A DNA stretch of 8,062 bases from a bacterium (GCA_021847535.1 JAJZMR010000024.1:433-8494), one strand, 5' to 3'; positions 1 to 6,828 are shown, counted from the stretch's first letter. The notes: generated by a model from the sequence alone, not told the origin. Program-made: numbers and translations.

Positions 1-228
1 ATGCTTATGATAAAAGCGAGCGAGCACTTAATATCAGCAAAAAAATGAGTCTTATTTCATAAAAATTTAAGGCGAGCCCTGGATATATCGACCAAATCGC
101 TGTATCGGTAAACGCGAACAAGGTTTGATTTTAGGAAACAAAATGCTGGTGCTCAAGGTCATAACAAGACTTAGCGCTGGCAAGAATCGACGCAAAATTA
201 TTTTATTTTTCTCAATTTGAAAAATATT
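1..228. other. Left-edge region with no supportable gene
   Basis: All six frames are broken by stops here. The longest open stretches are about 50 codons without a plausible start or SD site: for example a plus-strand frame after the TAA at 68-70, and a minus-strand frame over the same bases. None gives a protein family I recognise. The part from about 70 to 195 looks less AT-rich than the flanking DNA, which would fit a remnant of a gene or mobile element, or an unrecognised RNA. I found no rRNA or tRNA motif and no clear hairpin with a T-tract. Confidence 0.4.
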
Positions 229-570
229 ATGAAAAAGATCTTTATACTCAGTTTAATGGTAGTAGGGTTACAACAGGTATATGCGCAGGAAACTACTCTT
301 AATTGAGCCCGTTGCTTTAATAAACTATATATCTTCTTTCCCCGACCTACAGGAATTAACCTTAAGCGCTTGCAATTTATCAAAAAAACAATTACAAAAG
401 AATTAAACCAAGCAGATCAATTCAGATTAACACATTTATCGATCAATAAGATAGATTTGCGATCTTTTGACATAAATATTCTCAAAAGATTTTCTCATTT
501 AGAAGATCTAACTTTATCAGGGTTGCAAAGCAATTTCATCCAGCACTTGGGTTACTCGTATCCGTTATGA
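229..570 (+). pseudogene. Degraded secreted leucine-rich-repeat protein
   Basis: The remains of an exported LRR protein are spread over two frames. ATG 229 opens a 25-codon ORF that reads as a signal peptide (MKKIFILSLMVVGLQQVYA, then QE) and ends at TGA 304-306. The LRR-like sequence continues one frame over (about 287-406) with FPDLQELTLSACNLSKKQL, which has LRR spacing, and stops at TAA 404-406. It then returns to the original frame (about 404-570) with LTHLSINKIDL and FSHLEDLTLSGL, ending at TGA 568-570. Two compensating frameshifts explain this: one near 287-304, and one near the seven-A run at about 382-388. The remnant has only three or four repeat-like units, so it is probably also truncated. 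LRR proteins of host-associated bacteria are often exported and interact with host proteins, but no function can be given for this one. Two sequencing errors would give the same picture. Confidence 0.6.
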
Positions 571-585
571 CTACAAATGCGTGGT

Positions 586-999
586 TTAAAAACTTTCTAA
601 ATATTTGTCTCTTAATACATGTAATACATTTTCATAAAAAATCCTCCCCTCAACGCTCAGCTTAGAAGAGCCCATACTGCGCAATTTATCTGGCTTTCGC
701 TCAAGATTTTTAGCCAACGCCTTTAAATCTTCTATAAACTGAAGTGATTGAATACTCAAGGTACCATGTAATGCATTCGATACCAGCGTTAGAGGGGCAT
801 ACCAGGAAGAAAAAAATTCCACATATTCTATAAGGTGCGCTAATTCTTTTTTTGATACCGATAAAATGGCGATATTCTGGCACGCCTGAGTAAACGCGCG
901 TGTGTATTTTTTTGAAAAATTACTTTTTGCGTCTAAGTCAAAAGCTTCCCAGGGTAAAAACAGCCATAAGCTTACCAAAAAAATAAAAATGCGTCTCAT
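586..999 (-). CDS. Small secreted hypothetical protein
   Basis: A 137-residue protein that I do not recognise. The N-terminus (MRRIFIFLVSLWLFLPWEAF) is a basic-plus-hydrophobic signal peptide, probably cleaved around residue 24 (LDA then KSN), which leaves about 113 mature residues. The mature part is rich in helix-forming residues, with no second membrane span and only one Cys. It would therefore be a soluble helical protein outside the inner membrane. ATG 997-999 is the only reasonable start. The SD is weak (a GAG about 14 bases upstream). The gene is divergent from proS, with a bulged palindrome (1034-1075) between them, and converges on the degraded LRR gene. The signal peptide, clean reading frame and full length support a real gene; no conserved motif was seen. 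Confidence 0.6.
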   Translation of the reverse strand: MRRIFIFLVSLWLFLPWEAFDLDAKSNFSKKYTRAFTQACQNIAILSVSKKELAHLIEYVEFFSSWYAPLTLVSNALHGTLSIQSLQFIEDLKALAKNLERKPDKLRSMGSSKLSVEGRIFYENVLHVLRDKYLESF

Positions 1000-1033
1000 A
1001 ATTTTTTCGTCTCAAAAATTTCCCATCTCTCTT

Positions 1034-1075
1034 TGATTATACCTAACTCAGAGGCGCAACCTCTAGGTATAATCA
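1034..1075. repeat. Bulged inverted repeat between divergent genes
   Basis: Arms 1034-1045 (TGATTATACCTA) and 1064-1075 (TAGGTATAATCA) are a perfect 12-bp inverted repeat. Inside it, GAGG 1051-1054 pairs with CCTC 1060-1063 around a 5-base loop (CGCAA), leaving ACTCA (1046-1050) as a one-sided bulge. Each arm carries a TATAAT hexamer pointing outward, plus strand 1068-1073 and minus strand 1041-1036. No T-tract follows on either side, so it is not a standard intrinsic terminator. A regulator-binding palindrome, or a structured 5' leader for one of the two genes, is more likely. Confidence 0.6.
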
Positions 1076-1108
1076 TATCCACATTAAAAATTACTTAATA
1101 TATCTTCA

Positions 1109-1136
1109 TTGTTCGTGTAAACTTAATACATAAAAT
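1109..1136 (+). promoter_or_regulatory. Candidate sigma-70 promoter for proS
   Basis: TTGTTC (1109-1114), a 16-base spacer and TAAAAT (1131-1136) lie 26 bases before the proS ATG. The -35 matches four of six consensus positions and the -10 five of six. Transcription would start near 1143, leaving about 20 bases of leader that include the AAGGG SD at 1153-1157. In DNA this AT-rich, chance matches are common. Confidence 0.4.
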
Positions 1137-1162
1137 ATGTACCATTTTGCCTAAGGGTCTTC

Positions 1163-2617
1163 ATGAGCGAAAAGAAAAAAACATTTGGTTCCCCTTCTTC
1201 ATCTTTGCCCAATATCAAAACAGATTTTTCTGAGTGGTATAATTATGTTGTCTATAAAGCAGAACTTGCAGATCATGCGCCAGTTCGTGGCTGCATAGTA
1301 ATAAAACCCTATGGCTATGCCCTTTGGGAAGAAATCAAAAAAATTCTTGATAAAAAAATAAAAGATACTGGTCATGAAAATGCTCAATTCCCTTTACTTA
1401 TTCCTGAAGCATTTTTAACAAAAGAAGCGGATCATATTGAAGGGTTTGCTCCCGAGCTTGCTGTTGTAACGCATGCCGGTGGAAAAAAATTGGACGAACC
1501 ACTCGTTGTCCGACCAACCTCAGAAACTATTATCCATTATATGTTTGCTCAGTGGATCAAGTCATGGCGAGACTTACCCATGAAGATTAATCAATGGGCA
1601 AATGTCGTCCGTTGGGAAATGCGTTCACGCCCTTTTTTAAGGACTACGGAATTTTGGTGGCAAGAGGGGCACACGGCTCATGAAACTGCTGATGAGGCAC
1701 TGCTCGAAGCAAAAACTATGCTTACTGAGTATATAGACCTTGCACAAAATTATTTGGCCATCCCTGTTGTAGCAGGAAAAAAGTCCGAATCTGAAAAATT
1801 TTCTGGTGCAGATACCACTTTCACCTTTGAAGGTCTTATGCAAGATGGCAAAGCATTGCAGATGGGTACATCGCATATTATTTCACAGCAATTTGCACAT
1901 GCTTTTGAGATAAAATTTCAAAATCGCCAAGGCACAGAATCATATCCCTTTCTTACAAGCTGGGGGGCAACAACACGTCTTATCGGCGCTTTGATCATGA
2001 CTCATGGAGACGAAAAGGGTCTGATAATACCTCCCAAAATAGCTCCCTGCCAGATTATTATTATCCCTATCTTCCATAAATCAATGGCAAATCACGAAAT
2101 TCTTGCAGCCGCCGAAAAAGTTGAAGACCTCCTTAAAGAATCTGGTTTACGCATAAAAATAGATCGCGATAGCGAAAGTTCTCCTGGTGCGAAATTCTAT
2201 CAATGGGAACTTAAGGGGGTTCCGTTGCGCCTTGAAATTGGTCCGCGCGATATAAATGAGGCTGTCGTAATTTTTACCAATCGTATTACCGGAGCAAAAA
2301 AGAAAGTTGCGTGGGGCGATCTTAAGGATTTCGCGCATGAAGAGCTCGATACCATACAAAAAATGCTTTTTGACCGCGCTCTTAAAAAACGTGCGGAAAA
2401 ATGGCATAAGCGAGAAAAATTAACAGATTTTGCAAAAGATCTTGAGGAAAAAGGTGGCTTTTATCAGACAGGTTGGTGCCAATCTCGCGAATGCGAGGCG
2501 ATTCTCAAGGAACATAAAGCATCGACACGTTGTCTTATTGAAGAAAAAACATTCGACACTTGTTTTAACTGCAATGCGCCTTCTGTAACAGACGTTATCG
2601 TAGCTCGGGCTTATTAA
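1163..2617 (+). CDS. proS: Prolyl-tRNA synthetase, archaeal/eukaryote-like type
   Basis: Charges tRNA-Pro with proline in the cytoplasm (ATP-dependent class II aminoacyl-tRNA synthetase). The 484 residues match the compact archaeal/eukaryote-like form rather than the roughly 570-residue bacterial form, and no INS editing insertion lies between motifs 2 and 3. Visible landmarks: a motif-1 region around 39-85; the proline-pocket RPTSET at 117-122; motif 2 at 150-170 (RWEMRSRPFLRTTEF, then WWQEGH); motif 3 at about 268-278 (GATTRLIGALI); an anticodon-binding domain from about 290 to 400; and a C-terminal zinc module with Cys439, Cys444, Cys467 and Cys470. The chain ends in ARAY; a terminal Tyr is typical of this type and in Thermus reaches into the active site. 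AAGGG (1153-1157), five bases before the ATG, fixes the start. It is followed by dnaN after 45 bases. Without INS, Ala-tRNA-Pro editing would need a separate deacylase, not seen here. Confidence 0.95.
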   Translation: MSEKKKTFGSPSSSLPNIKTDFSEWYNYVVYKAELADHAPVRGCIVIKPYGYALWEEIKKILDKKIKDTGHENAQFPLLIPEAFLTKEADHIEGFAPELAVVTHAGGKKLDEPLVVRPTSETIIHYMFAQWIKSWRDLPMKINQWANVVRWEMRSRPFLRTTEFWWQEGHTAHETADEALLEAKTMLTEYIDLAQNYLAIPVVAGKKSESEKFSGADTTFTFEGLMQDGKALQMGTSHIISQQFAHAFEIKFQNRQGTESYPFLTSWGATTRLIGALIMTHGDEKGLIIPPKIAPCQIIIIPIFHKSMANHEILAAAEKVEDLLKESGLRIKIDRDSESSPGAKFYQWELKGVPLRLEIGPRDINEAVVIFTNRITGAKKKVAWGDLKDFAHEELDTIQKMLFDRALKKRAEKWHKREKLTDFAKDLEEKGGFYQTGWCQSRECEAILKEHKASTRCLIEEKTFDTCFNCNAPSVTDVIVARAY

Positions 2618-2662
2618 GTTGTAATCTTTGTTAATACCTATAAAAATTTGTTTGGATACCTT

Positions 2663-3793
2663 ATGGAAAAAAAATTTATCGTTGAGCAAAAACAGTTACT
2701 TGCAGTTCTTACCACGATGCAGCCTATTTGCACGCGCAGAACAACACTTGATGTCACTGGTTATATCATGTTTAATGTCGGAACAAAGGAACTTATCCTT
2801 AAAAGCACCGATCTTGAAATAAGCCTTCAAGCATCTTGTACGGTAGTCGAAAACGACTTGCGCCACCAGGAACAATTTCTCGTTCCTGGCAAAAGAATTT
2901 TTGATATTGTAAAAGAACTTTCTGATACTATTACCTTTGAATTTAGTGACAATCAACTGCATATCGCATGTCATGATCTTAATGTTTCTTTGCATGTTAA
3001 GGAGGCTTCAGAATTTCCTCCCTTACCAGAAAGAATAGAAAATTTAATGCAGCTTGATACTGCAACTTTTAAAAATATGCTTGAAGGCGTCAGCTTTCTC
3101 GTTCCACAAAATAATGTAAATCCAGCCCTCAATGGCCTTTTTATAGAAGTCTCATCTGCTCATTTTAAAATGACCGCTACCGATGGTCATAGTCTTGCCC
3201 AAGTCAGTTCAACTCAGTTTACCATAGATACACCTTATTCTTGGCTCCTGCCCCGTAGGGCCGTTTTTGAGCTTAAAAAGATACTCGAGTCATATAATGA
3301 TGCCATGCTTTTTTTAGGAACCTGCTCGTCCCAACTTGTCTTTTCAGGACAACATTTTAACTTTTTTTCCAGGTTGCTCGTTGATTCCTTTCCTAAATAT
3401 CAGACAATCTTGCAGAAAGATGGCTTTTCCCCGGCACGAATAGATAGAAGTAATTTCCTTAAAACACTTAAGCGATCTACCTGCCTCCTTTCAGGCCAGT
3501 TTATAGCAACTCAATTCAGCTTTTCTCCTCATTCTCTCCACGTTGTAATGGCCAACAAAGAGGTTGGACGCCTTGATGAACGTATTCCTCTTTTTGATTA
3601 TAAACTCAATACCATTGAAACACGCTTTTATGCACCCTATCTTTTGAATGGCATTCAAACATTTGATGAAAATATAACCTTCTATATACATTCAGCTCAA
3701 AAGCCGATCATTTTCGAGGCTACCTCCCCTTACATCAATCGACTCTATTTAGTGATGCCTGTGTCACATGCTCAAGCACATCAAGCATCTTAA
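2663..3793 (+). CDS. dnaN: DNA polymerase III beta subunit (sliding clamp)
   Basis: The ring-shaped processivity clamp that tethers DNA polymerase III and repair factors to DNA. The 376 residues cover the usual three clamp folds (about 1-120, 121-245, 246-376). Family landmarks include the domain-1 end EFPPLP (117-122), the domain-2 stretch NPALNGLFIEV followed by TATDGHSLA (153-179), RLLVDSFPKYQTIL (237-250), and the C-terminal YLVMPV (362-367), part of the peptide-binding pocket. Nine extra residues (SHAQAHQAS) follow MPV, where many clamps end within a few residues. I chose ATG 2663 over the TTG at 2648: it gives the standard MEKKFIVEQ beginning and has GGA (2654-2656) six bases upstream. 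The gene sits 45 bases after proS and 26 bases before recF, so co-transcription is likely. The dnaN-recF order is widely conserved, but dnaA and gyrB are not next to them here. Confidence 0.95.
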   Translation: MEKKFIVEQKQLLAVLTTMQPICTRRTTLDVTGYIMFNVGTKELILKSTDLEISLQASCTVVENDLRHQEQFLVPGKRIFDIVKELSDTITFEFSDNQLHIACHDLNVSLHVKEASEFPPLPERIENLMQLDTATFKNMLEGVSFLVPQNNVNPALNGLFIEVSSAHFKMTATDGHSLAQVSSTQFTIDTPYSWLLPRRAVFELKKILESYNDAMLFLGTCSSQLVFSGQHFNFFSRLLVDSFPKYQTILQKDGFSPARIDRSNFLKTLKRSTCLLSGQFIATQFSFSPHSLHVVMANKEVGRLDERIPLFDYKLNTIETRFYAPYLLNGIQTFDENITFYIHSAQKPIIFEATSPYINRLYLVMPVSHAQAHQAS

Positions 3794-3810
3794 GCATGCA
3801 CGATTACCTT

Positions 3811-3815
3811 AGGAG
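3811..3815 (+). promoter_or_regulatory. Ribosome binding site that sets the recF start
   Basis: AGGAG lies four bases before ATG 3820. It is one of the best SD matches in the window and selects MRLSLKNFRCF as the RecF N-terminus. The upstream in-frame ATG at 3796 has only dnaN stop-codon sequence in front of it. Confidence 0.75.
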
Positions 3816-3819
3816 AAAT

Positions 3820-4917
3820 ATGCGCCTCAGTCTTAAAAATTTTCGATGTTTTAAGCAGGCATCTTTTGATTTTATAGGCCCTGTCAACATTATACAGGGA
3901 GATAATGGTTCAGGAAAAACATCCATACTAGAAGCGATTCATTATGCATGCCACTTGCGTTCTTTCAGGACGCACCTTACTGGTGAATTGGTCCATGCCC
4001 CCACCAATGGCCAAGTTTCTGAGTTAGAAGGTTTTTCTTTGCATGTTAGCCTTGAAATGGATGATATACATTTGGGTATCGCAGGCAAGAAGCGCTCTCT
4101 TAAGATTAATGGTACACCTATAAATCATTACAGCAAGCTCATAGACTGCTATAGAACAGTTACTTTCATGGAAGATGACCTTACCTTCGTTACCGGGTAC
4201 CCAGAAACGCGCAGAGCTTTTATCGATCAAGCTTTGACCGTGCAAGAGCCAGAGTATTTCAACCTTATAAGGACGGCTCGCAAGTGCGTTGAACAACGAA
4301 ATCATCTTTTTCAGGCGAATTTTTTACATGATGACAGCTACAGCCTTTGGACAGACAAACTTGTCCAGACCACCGCTTCCATTGTTGCCATCAGGAAAAA
4401 TTATTTAACTCTTCTTAATAATGCTCTTCATGATGTTATGCTTCTTTATGGAGCGGAGCCCTTTTTACGACTAGAGTATCGGCAAAAAAGGGTTCTTTCG
4501 CGCCCAGAAGATTTTTCCTTATTGCGCGCAGACGAGTTAAGGTCTGGGCGAACCCTTTATGGAAGCCATCTTGATGATTTTGACTTTATCATGAGCGACC
4601 GCAATTCTAGGTCATTCGCCTCTCGTGGTCAGCAGAAACTTGCGCTTATGCTTCTGAAAATAGCCCAGACTCAACTTTTACTCAATTTATCTGATAAAAA
4701 TCATGATGCGCACGAGAAGATCTTTTTCCTTGTCGACGATTTTCTTACTGATTTTGATGATAGTCGCATAAAAAAGCTTACATCACTGCTTTTTTCACTT
4801 AAAGTAAATCTTATTTTCACCATTCCTTCGCAACAAGATTTTCTTTATAACATGTGCCGGGAATATTCATCTGTAAATCTTATTCGTCTTGCTCCTCAGC
4901 TCGAAATTTCACGCTGA
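3820..4917 (+). CDS. recF: DNA replication and repair ATPase RecF
   Basis: SMC/ABC-like ATPase that, with RecO and RecR, helps load RecA at single-stranded gaps and stalled forks. The 365 residues match the family length. Numbered from ATG 3820: the N-terminal strand MRLSLKNFRCF, Walker A GDNGSGKT (27-34), ABC signature SRGQQKLAL (268-276), and Walker B FFLVDDF (302-308), followed by the D-loop-like TDFDDSR. The FMEDDL and RRAFID stretches (116-136) are also typical of RecF. The longer ORF from ATG 3796 would add eight residues (MHDYLRRN) absent from usual RecF starts, and the AGGAG at 3811-3815 supports the shorter form. The gene begins 26 bases after dnaN and is probably translated from the same mRNA. 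All ATPase motifs are intact, so it should be functional. Confidence 0.93.
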   Translation: MRLSLKNFRCFKQASFDFIGPVNIIQGDNGSGKTSILEAIHYACHLRSFRTHLTGELVHAPTNGQVSELEGFSLHVSLEMDDIHLGIAGKKRSLKINGTPINHYSKLIDCYRTVTFMEDDLTFVTGYPETRRAFIDQALTVQEPEYFNLIRTARKCVEQRNHLFQANFLHDDSYSLWTDKLVQTTASIVAIRKNYLTLLNNALHDVMLLYGAEPFLRLEYRQKRVLSRPEDFSLLRADELRSGRTLYGSHLDDFDFIMSDRNSRSFASRGQQKLALMLLKIAQTQLLLNLSDKNHDAHEKIFFLVDDFLTDFDDSRIKKLTSLLFSLKVNLIFTIPSQQDFLYNMCREYSSVNLIRLAPQLEISR

Positions 4918-4958
4918 AATGAGCCCTCTACATATAAGTCTTTTGTTTTTCCAAAGAT

Positions 4959-4986
4959 TTGACAAATATAAAAATACTGGTAATAT
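4959..4986 (+). promoter_or_regulatory. Sigma-70-type promoter before the membrane protein gene
   Basis: A perfect -35 box TTGACA (4959-4964), a 16-base spacer and the -10 box TAATAT (4981-4986). Transcription would start near 4993, giving a leader of about 27-42 bases depending on the start codon used. It separates the following gene from the proS-dnaN-recF unit. Confidence 0.6.
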
Positions 4987-5034
4987 ATAACTTATATAAA
5001 CAAATTTCCTAATTTTTAAATGAGTTTTTTTGCT

Positions 5035-5451
5035 ATGAAAAGATTATTATTTCTCTCTGCCATGTTATGTTCGTTGAACAGTTCGGCCCATTACGAAAGC
5101 CATAAATCTACATCTTTTGGTCATATAATATCTGACTCGCTTCACGCGGCACTTGGTTATGTCTTGTTGACAACTGCGATTTACAGCGCCGGCCAAACGC
5201 TCCTTGATTGTGGGCATCATTATTATGAGGCAAAAATTGAGTATATGCGCTATTTAGCAGCCCTTGCAAATTTGCCCTATCCAACGATACTCACCAAACA
5301 AGAAAAAATTTTTTGGGGTATAAACCAAATGATAAGTAAAATGCCTGATATCTTTTGGCGAGAAATCATATCAGGAACTTTTTCTATTATTACCGGCATG
5401 CTTGCCATAAAGTACCTGAATAAGTCTCTTGAAAATTTTGCAAAGTTGTAA
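5035..5451 (+). CDS. Exported membrane-associated hypothetical protein (upstream part of a split gene?)
   Basis: A 138-residue protein of no family I recognise. It starts with a signal peptide (MKRLLFLSAMLCSLNSSA, cleavage probably before HYES). Two hydrophobic segments follow, at about 38-57 (ALGYVLLTTAIYSAG region) and 110-127 (IISGTFSIITGMLAIKYL), so it is probably an inner-membrane protein with the His/Tyr-rich part (59-70) between them. I prefer ATG 5035, which gives a conventional MKRLLF signal peptide; ATG 5020 would add MSFFA. Neither has a clear SD. The frame stops at TAA 5449-5451, but an overlapping ORF in the +1 frame carries on to 5653 with another membrane segment. The gene was therefore probably about 205 codons originally and is either broken or recoded near 5420-5449. 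The promoter at 4959-4986 serves it. Confidence 0.55.
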   Translation: MKRLLFLSAMLCSLNSSAHYESHKSTSFGHIISDSLHAALGYVLLTTAIYSAGQTLLDCGHHYYEAKIEYMRYLAALANLPYPTILTKQEKIFWGINQMISKMPDIFWREIISGTFSIITGMLAIKYLNKSLENFAKL

Positions 5452-5653
5452 AAAGAGCTTTCGTCCCCTTTACAATGCCAAACCTGAATTGATTAATTGT
5501 GAGGAAGAAATTCAACGACTTGCAGGTCTGGGAGAGCCATACGCTCGAAAAACAAGTTACCAAAACATGGGGTTCGCCATGGGTTTTGCAGGCATCTGCT
5601 GGCTGGCCTATATCGCCCCCAAGACTGCTGAAAAAGTTACCTTAAGCATCTAA
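5420..5653 (+). pseudogene. Out-of-frame C-terminal continuation of the preceding membrane protein
   Basis: This frame is open from just after TGA 5417-5419 to TAA 5651-5653. It overlaps the end of the previous ORF by about 32 bases, in the frame reached by skipping one base. The earliest start is a TTG at 5429 with no SD, so independent initiation is unlikely. The product would be a polar stretch (CEEEIQRLAGLGEPYARKTS) and a hydrophobic helix (MGFAMGFAGICWLAYIAP), then a short tail. Topology and composition fit a third membrane segment of the upstream protein. A single-base insertion in the AAAATTTT run at 5432-5439 would explain the break. Alternatives are programmed +1 frameshifting, a sequencing error, or a separate small membrane protein starting at an internal ATG near 5567. 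Confidence 0.5.
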
Positions 5654-5668
5654 AAATAGTCAACCTGC

Positions 5669-5696
5669 TTGCTTTTTATGCAGAAAACTTTACAAT
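5669..5696 (+). promoter_or_regulatory. Candidate promoter for tRNA-Ser
   Basis: TTGCTT (5669-5674), a 16-base spacer and TACAAT (5691-5696). Transcription would begin around 5703, about 27 bases before the mature tRNA 5' end, which is a normal tRNA leader length. Confidence 0.5.
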
Positions 5697-5729
5697 AAAT
5701 ATACTTTACAGCACCATTGAAATTGTTTT

Positions 5730-5821
5730 GGAGAGATGGCTGAGCGGTCGAAAGCGGCGGTCTTGAAAACCGTTATTCCGAGTGATCGGGATCGTGGGTT
5801 CGAATCCCACTCTCTCCTCCA
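5730..5821 (+). tRNA. tRNA-Ser (anticodon UGA)
   Basis: A complete class II tRNA with a long variable arm. Acceptor GGAGAGA (5730-5736) pairs with TCTCTCC (5811-5817). The D-arm stem is GCT/AGC (5739-5741 with 5753-5755). The anticodon stem GCGGT/ACCGT (5757-5761 with 5769-5773) encloses the loop CTTGAAA, anticodon TGA at 5764-5766, which reads UCA and related Ser codons. The variable arm (5774-5793) forms a six-pair stem ATTCCG/CGGGAT. The T-arm is GTGGG-TTCGAAT-CCCAC (5794-5810). CCA is encoded at 5819-5821. The discriminator (5818) is T, whereas bacterial tRNA-Ser usually has G. Everything else is intact, so it should be functional. Confidence 0.95.
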
Positions 5822-5825
5822 TTGC

Positions 5826-5854
5826 TTGTCAAAGTTTTAGTGGCAAAATTTTTT
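5826..5854 (+). terminator. Weak intrinsic terminator after tRNA-Ser
   Basis: TTGTCA (5826-5831) pairs with TGGCAA (5841-5846), including one G-T pair, around a nine-base loop. The T-run 5849-5854 follows after two A's. The stem is short and the offset imperfect, but it lies directly after a tRNA gene that converges with the transporter gene, where a terminator is expected. Confidence 0.35.
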
Positions 5855-5902
5855 CCTTCTCACCTTATCCCCACCATTGGAAGGGCAATGTCCTTATTAA
5901 CG

Positions 5903-6787
5903 TTATTCTTCTTGATAAAAAATAAATAATCCAACCAATATAAGTGCGCAGCCGTAAATATAAGCTGGATAAATTGGCTCTCCTAGTAAATAGCTGAACA
6001 AAAAGCCAAATAATGGGCAGGTAAAACCGCTAAATGAAAGAAAGGTGATCGAGTAATGGCCCAAAAAATAGCCGTAAAGGCCGTAACCGATAATGTTAGA
6101 AGCAAGTACGAGTAAAAAACTATAGCCAAGCGCTGCAGGAAAATTTGTGTAGAGCGGCTCATGAGACCCTACTTGTTCAGCAAAACTTATTAACAAACAG
6201 ATAAACCCGCCCAATGACATAGTGATGCCATTGATCGAACTTAAACTGTAATTTTTTGCAAGAAGCTGCTTAATAAGAAACCACCCATAAATGGTTGAAA
6301 AAACGGCGAGAAACAGGGACATTTCTGGATATGACACCGAACAAAGCTGAGCAAAACCCATATTGCCTGTATCACAGGTAAAAATAATTGGAAGCATCCC
6401 TGCAAAACCAATAACTAGAGCTGCAATTTTTTTCAGAGTAAGTTTTTCAGAAAAAAATAAAAACCCTAAGAGCGCAGCAAACAGAGGCTGTATGGACCAC
6501 AGAAGATTCGTCTTGATCGAGCTGAGGTATTTTAATGCCCAAAATTCAGGGATAAAGGCAAGAACAACATAAAAAATCGACGTCTTTATAAAAAGAAATG
6601 CATCGCTGCATGAAAGCGTGAAGCGCTCCTTTTTATAATAAAAAGAGTACCAAGATAACATTATACCTCCCATAAGCATACGCACAGCCGTCAAAAATAC
6701 AGGCCCTGCATACAGCAAGGCATATTTACCTAAAGGGAATGTAGCAGCAAATAGCGCATTCATTATCAATAGTAAAAAAAAATTCAT
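5903..6787 (-). CDS. EamA/DMT-family transporter
   Basis: A 294-residue inner-membrane protein of the drug/metabolite transporter superfamily, with two EamA repeats (about 2-135 and 155-291). Ten hydrophobic segments can be drawn, at about 1-20, 29-50, 65-83, 90-112, 118-137, 153-172, 185-205, 217-240, 246-267 and 272-291. The end of each repeat has the family pattern, an acidic residue before a basic or polar turn and a Gly-rich helix: FFSEKLTLKKIAALVIGFAG (111-130) and LLGEPIYPAYIYGCALILVG (267-286). DMT members export or exchange amino acids, nucleotide sugars, S-adenosylmethionine or other metabolites. The sequence does not say which here. ATG 6785-6787 puts the start directly at the first helix; no strong SD is visible. 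It is divergent from the TVP38-family gene, 41 bases away, and converges with tRNA-Ser. Confidence 0.88.
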   Translation of the reverse strand: MNFFLLLIMNALFAATFPLGKYALLYAGPVFLTAVRMLMGGIMLSWYSFYYKKERFTLSCSDAFLFIKTSIFYVVLAFIPEFWALKYLSSIKTNLLWSIQPLFAALLGFLFFSEKLTLKKIAALVIGFAGMLPIIFTCDTGNMGFAQLCSVSYPEMSLFLAVFSTIYGWFLIKQLLAKNYSLSSINGITMSLGGFICLLISFAEQVGSHEPLYTNFPAALGYSFLLVLASNIIGYGLYGYFLGHYSITFLSFSGFTCPLFGFLFSYLLGEPIYPAYIYGCALILVGLFIFYQEE

Positions 6788-6828
6788 GGGTATATATTTT
6801 CTTTAAATTTGGAGTAATATAGTTTCTT

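Noticed and set aside
1075..1083. ATATCCACA, one mismatch from the DnaA box, near the proS-dnaN-recF cluster
   Set aside because: It is a single copy with no cluster of further boxes and no dnaA gene in view; not enough for a replication origin.
2619..2644. TTGTAA and TATAAA as a separate dnaN promoter
   Set aside because: The spacer is only 14 bases, and the short gap to proS fits co-transcription better.
2628..2822. Overlapping ORF at the start of dnaN in another frame
   Set aside because: It is a shadow of dnaN with no SD and no recognisable protein features.
4981..4998. Near-palindromic TATATAA/TTATATA around the -10 region as an operator
   Set aside because: Imperfect symmetry in very AT-rich promoter DNA; expected by chance.
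5865..5873. TTATCCCCA, another one-mismatch DnaA-box-like site
   Set aside because: Isolated, far from the first, in a short convergent spacer; a chance match is likely.
5875..5890. CATTG/CAATG inverted repeat as a terminator for the EamA gene
   Set aside because: Only a five-base-pair stem (CATTG with CAATG) and no T-run on the minus strand.
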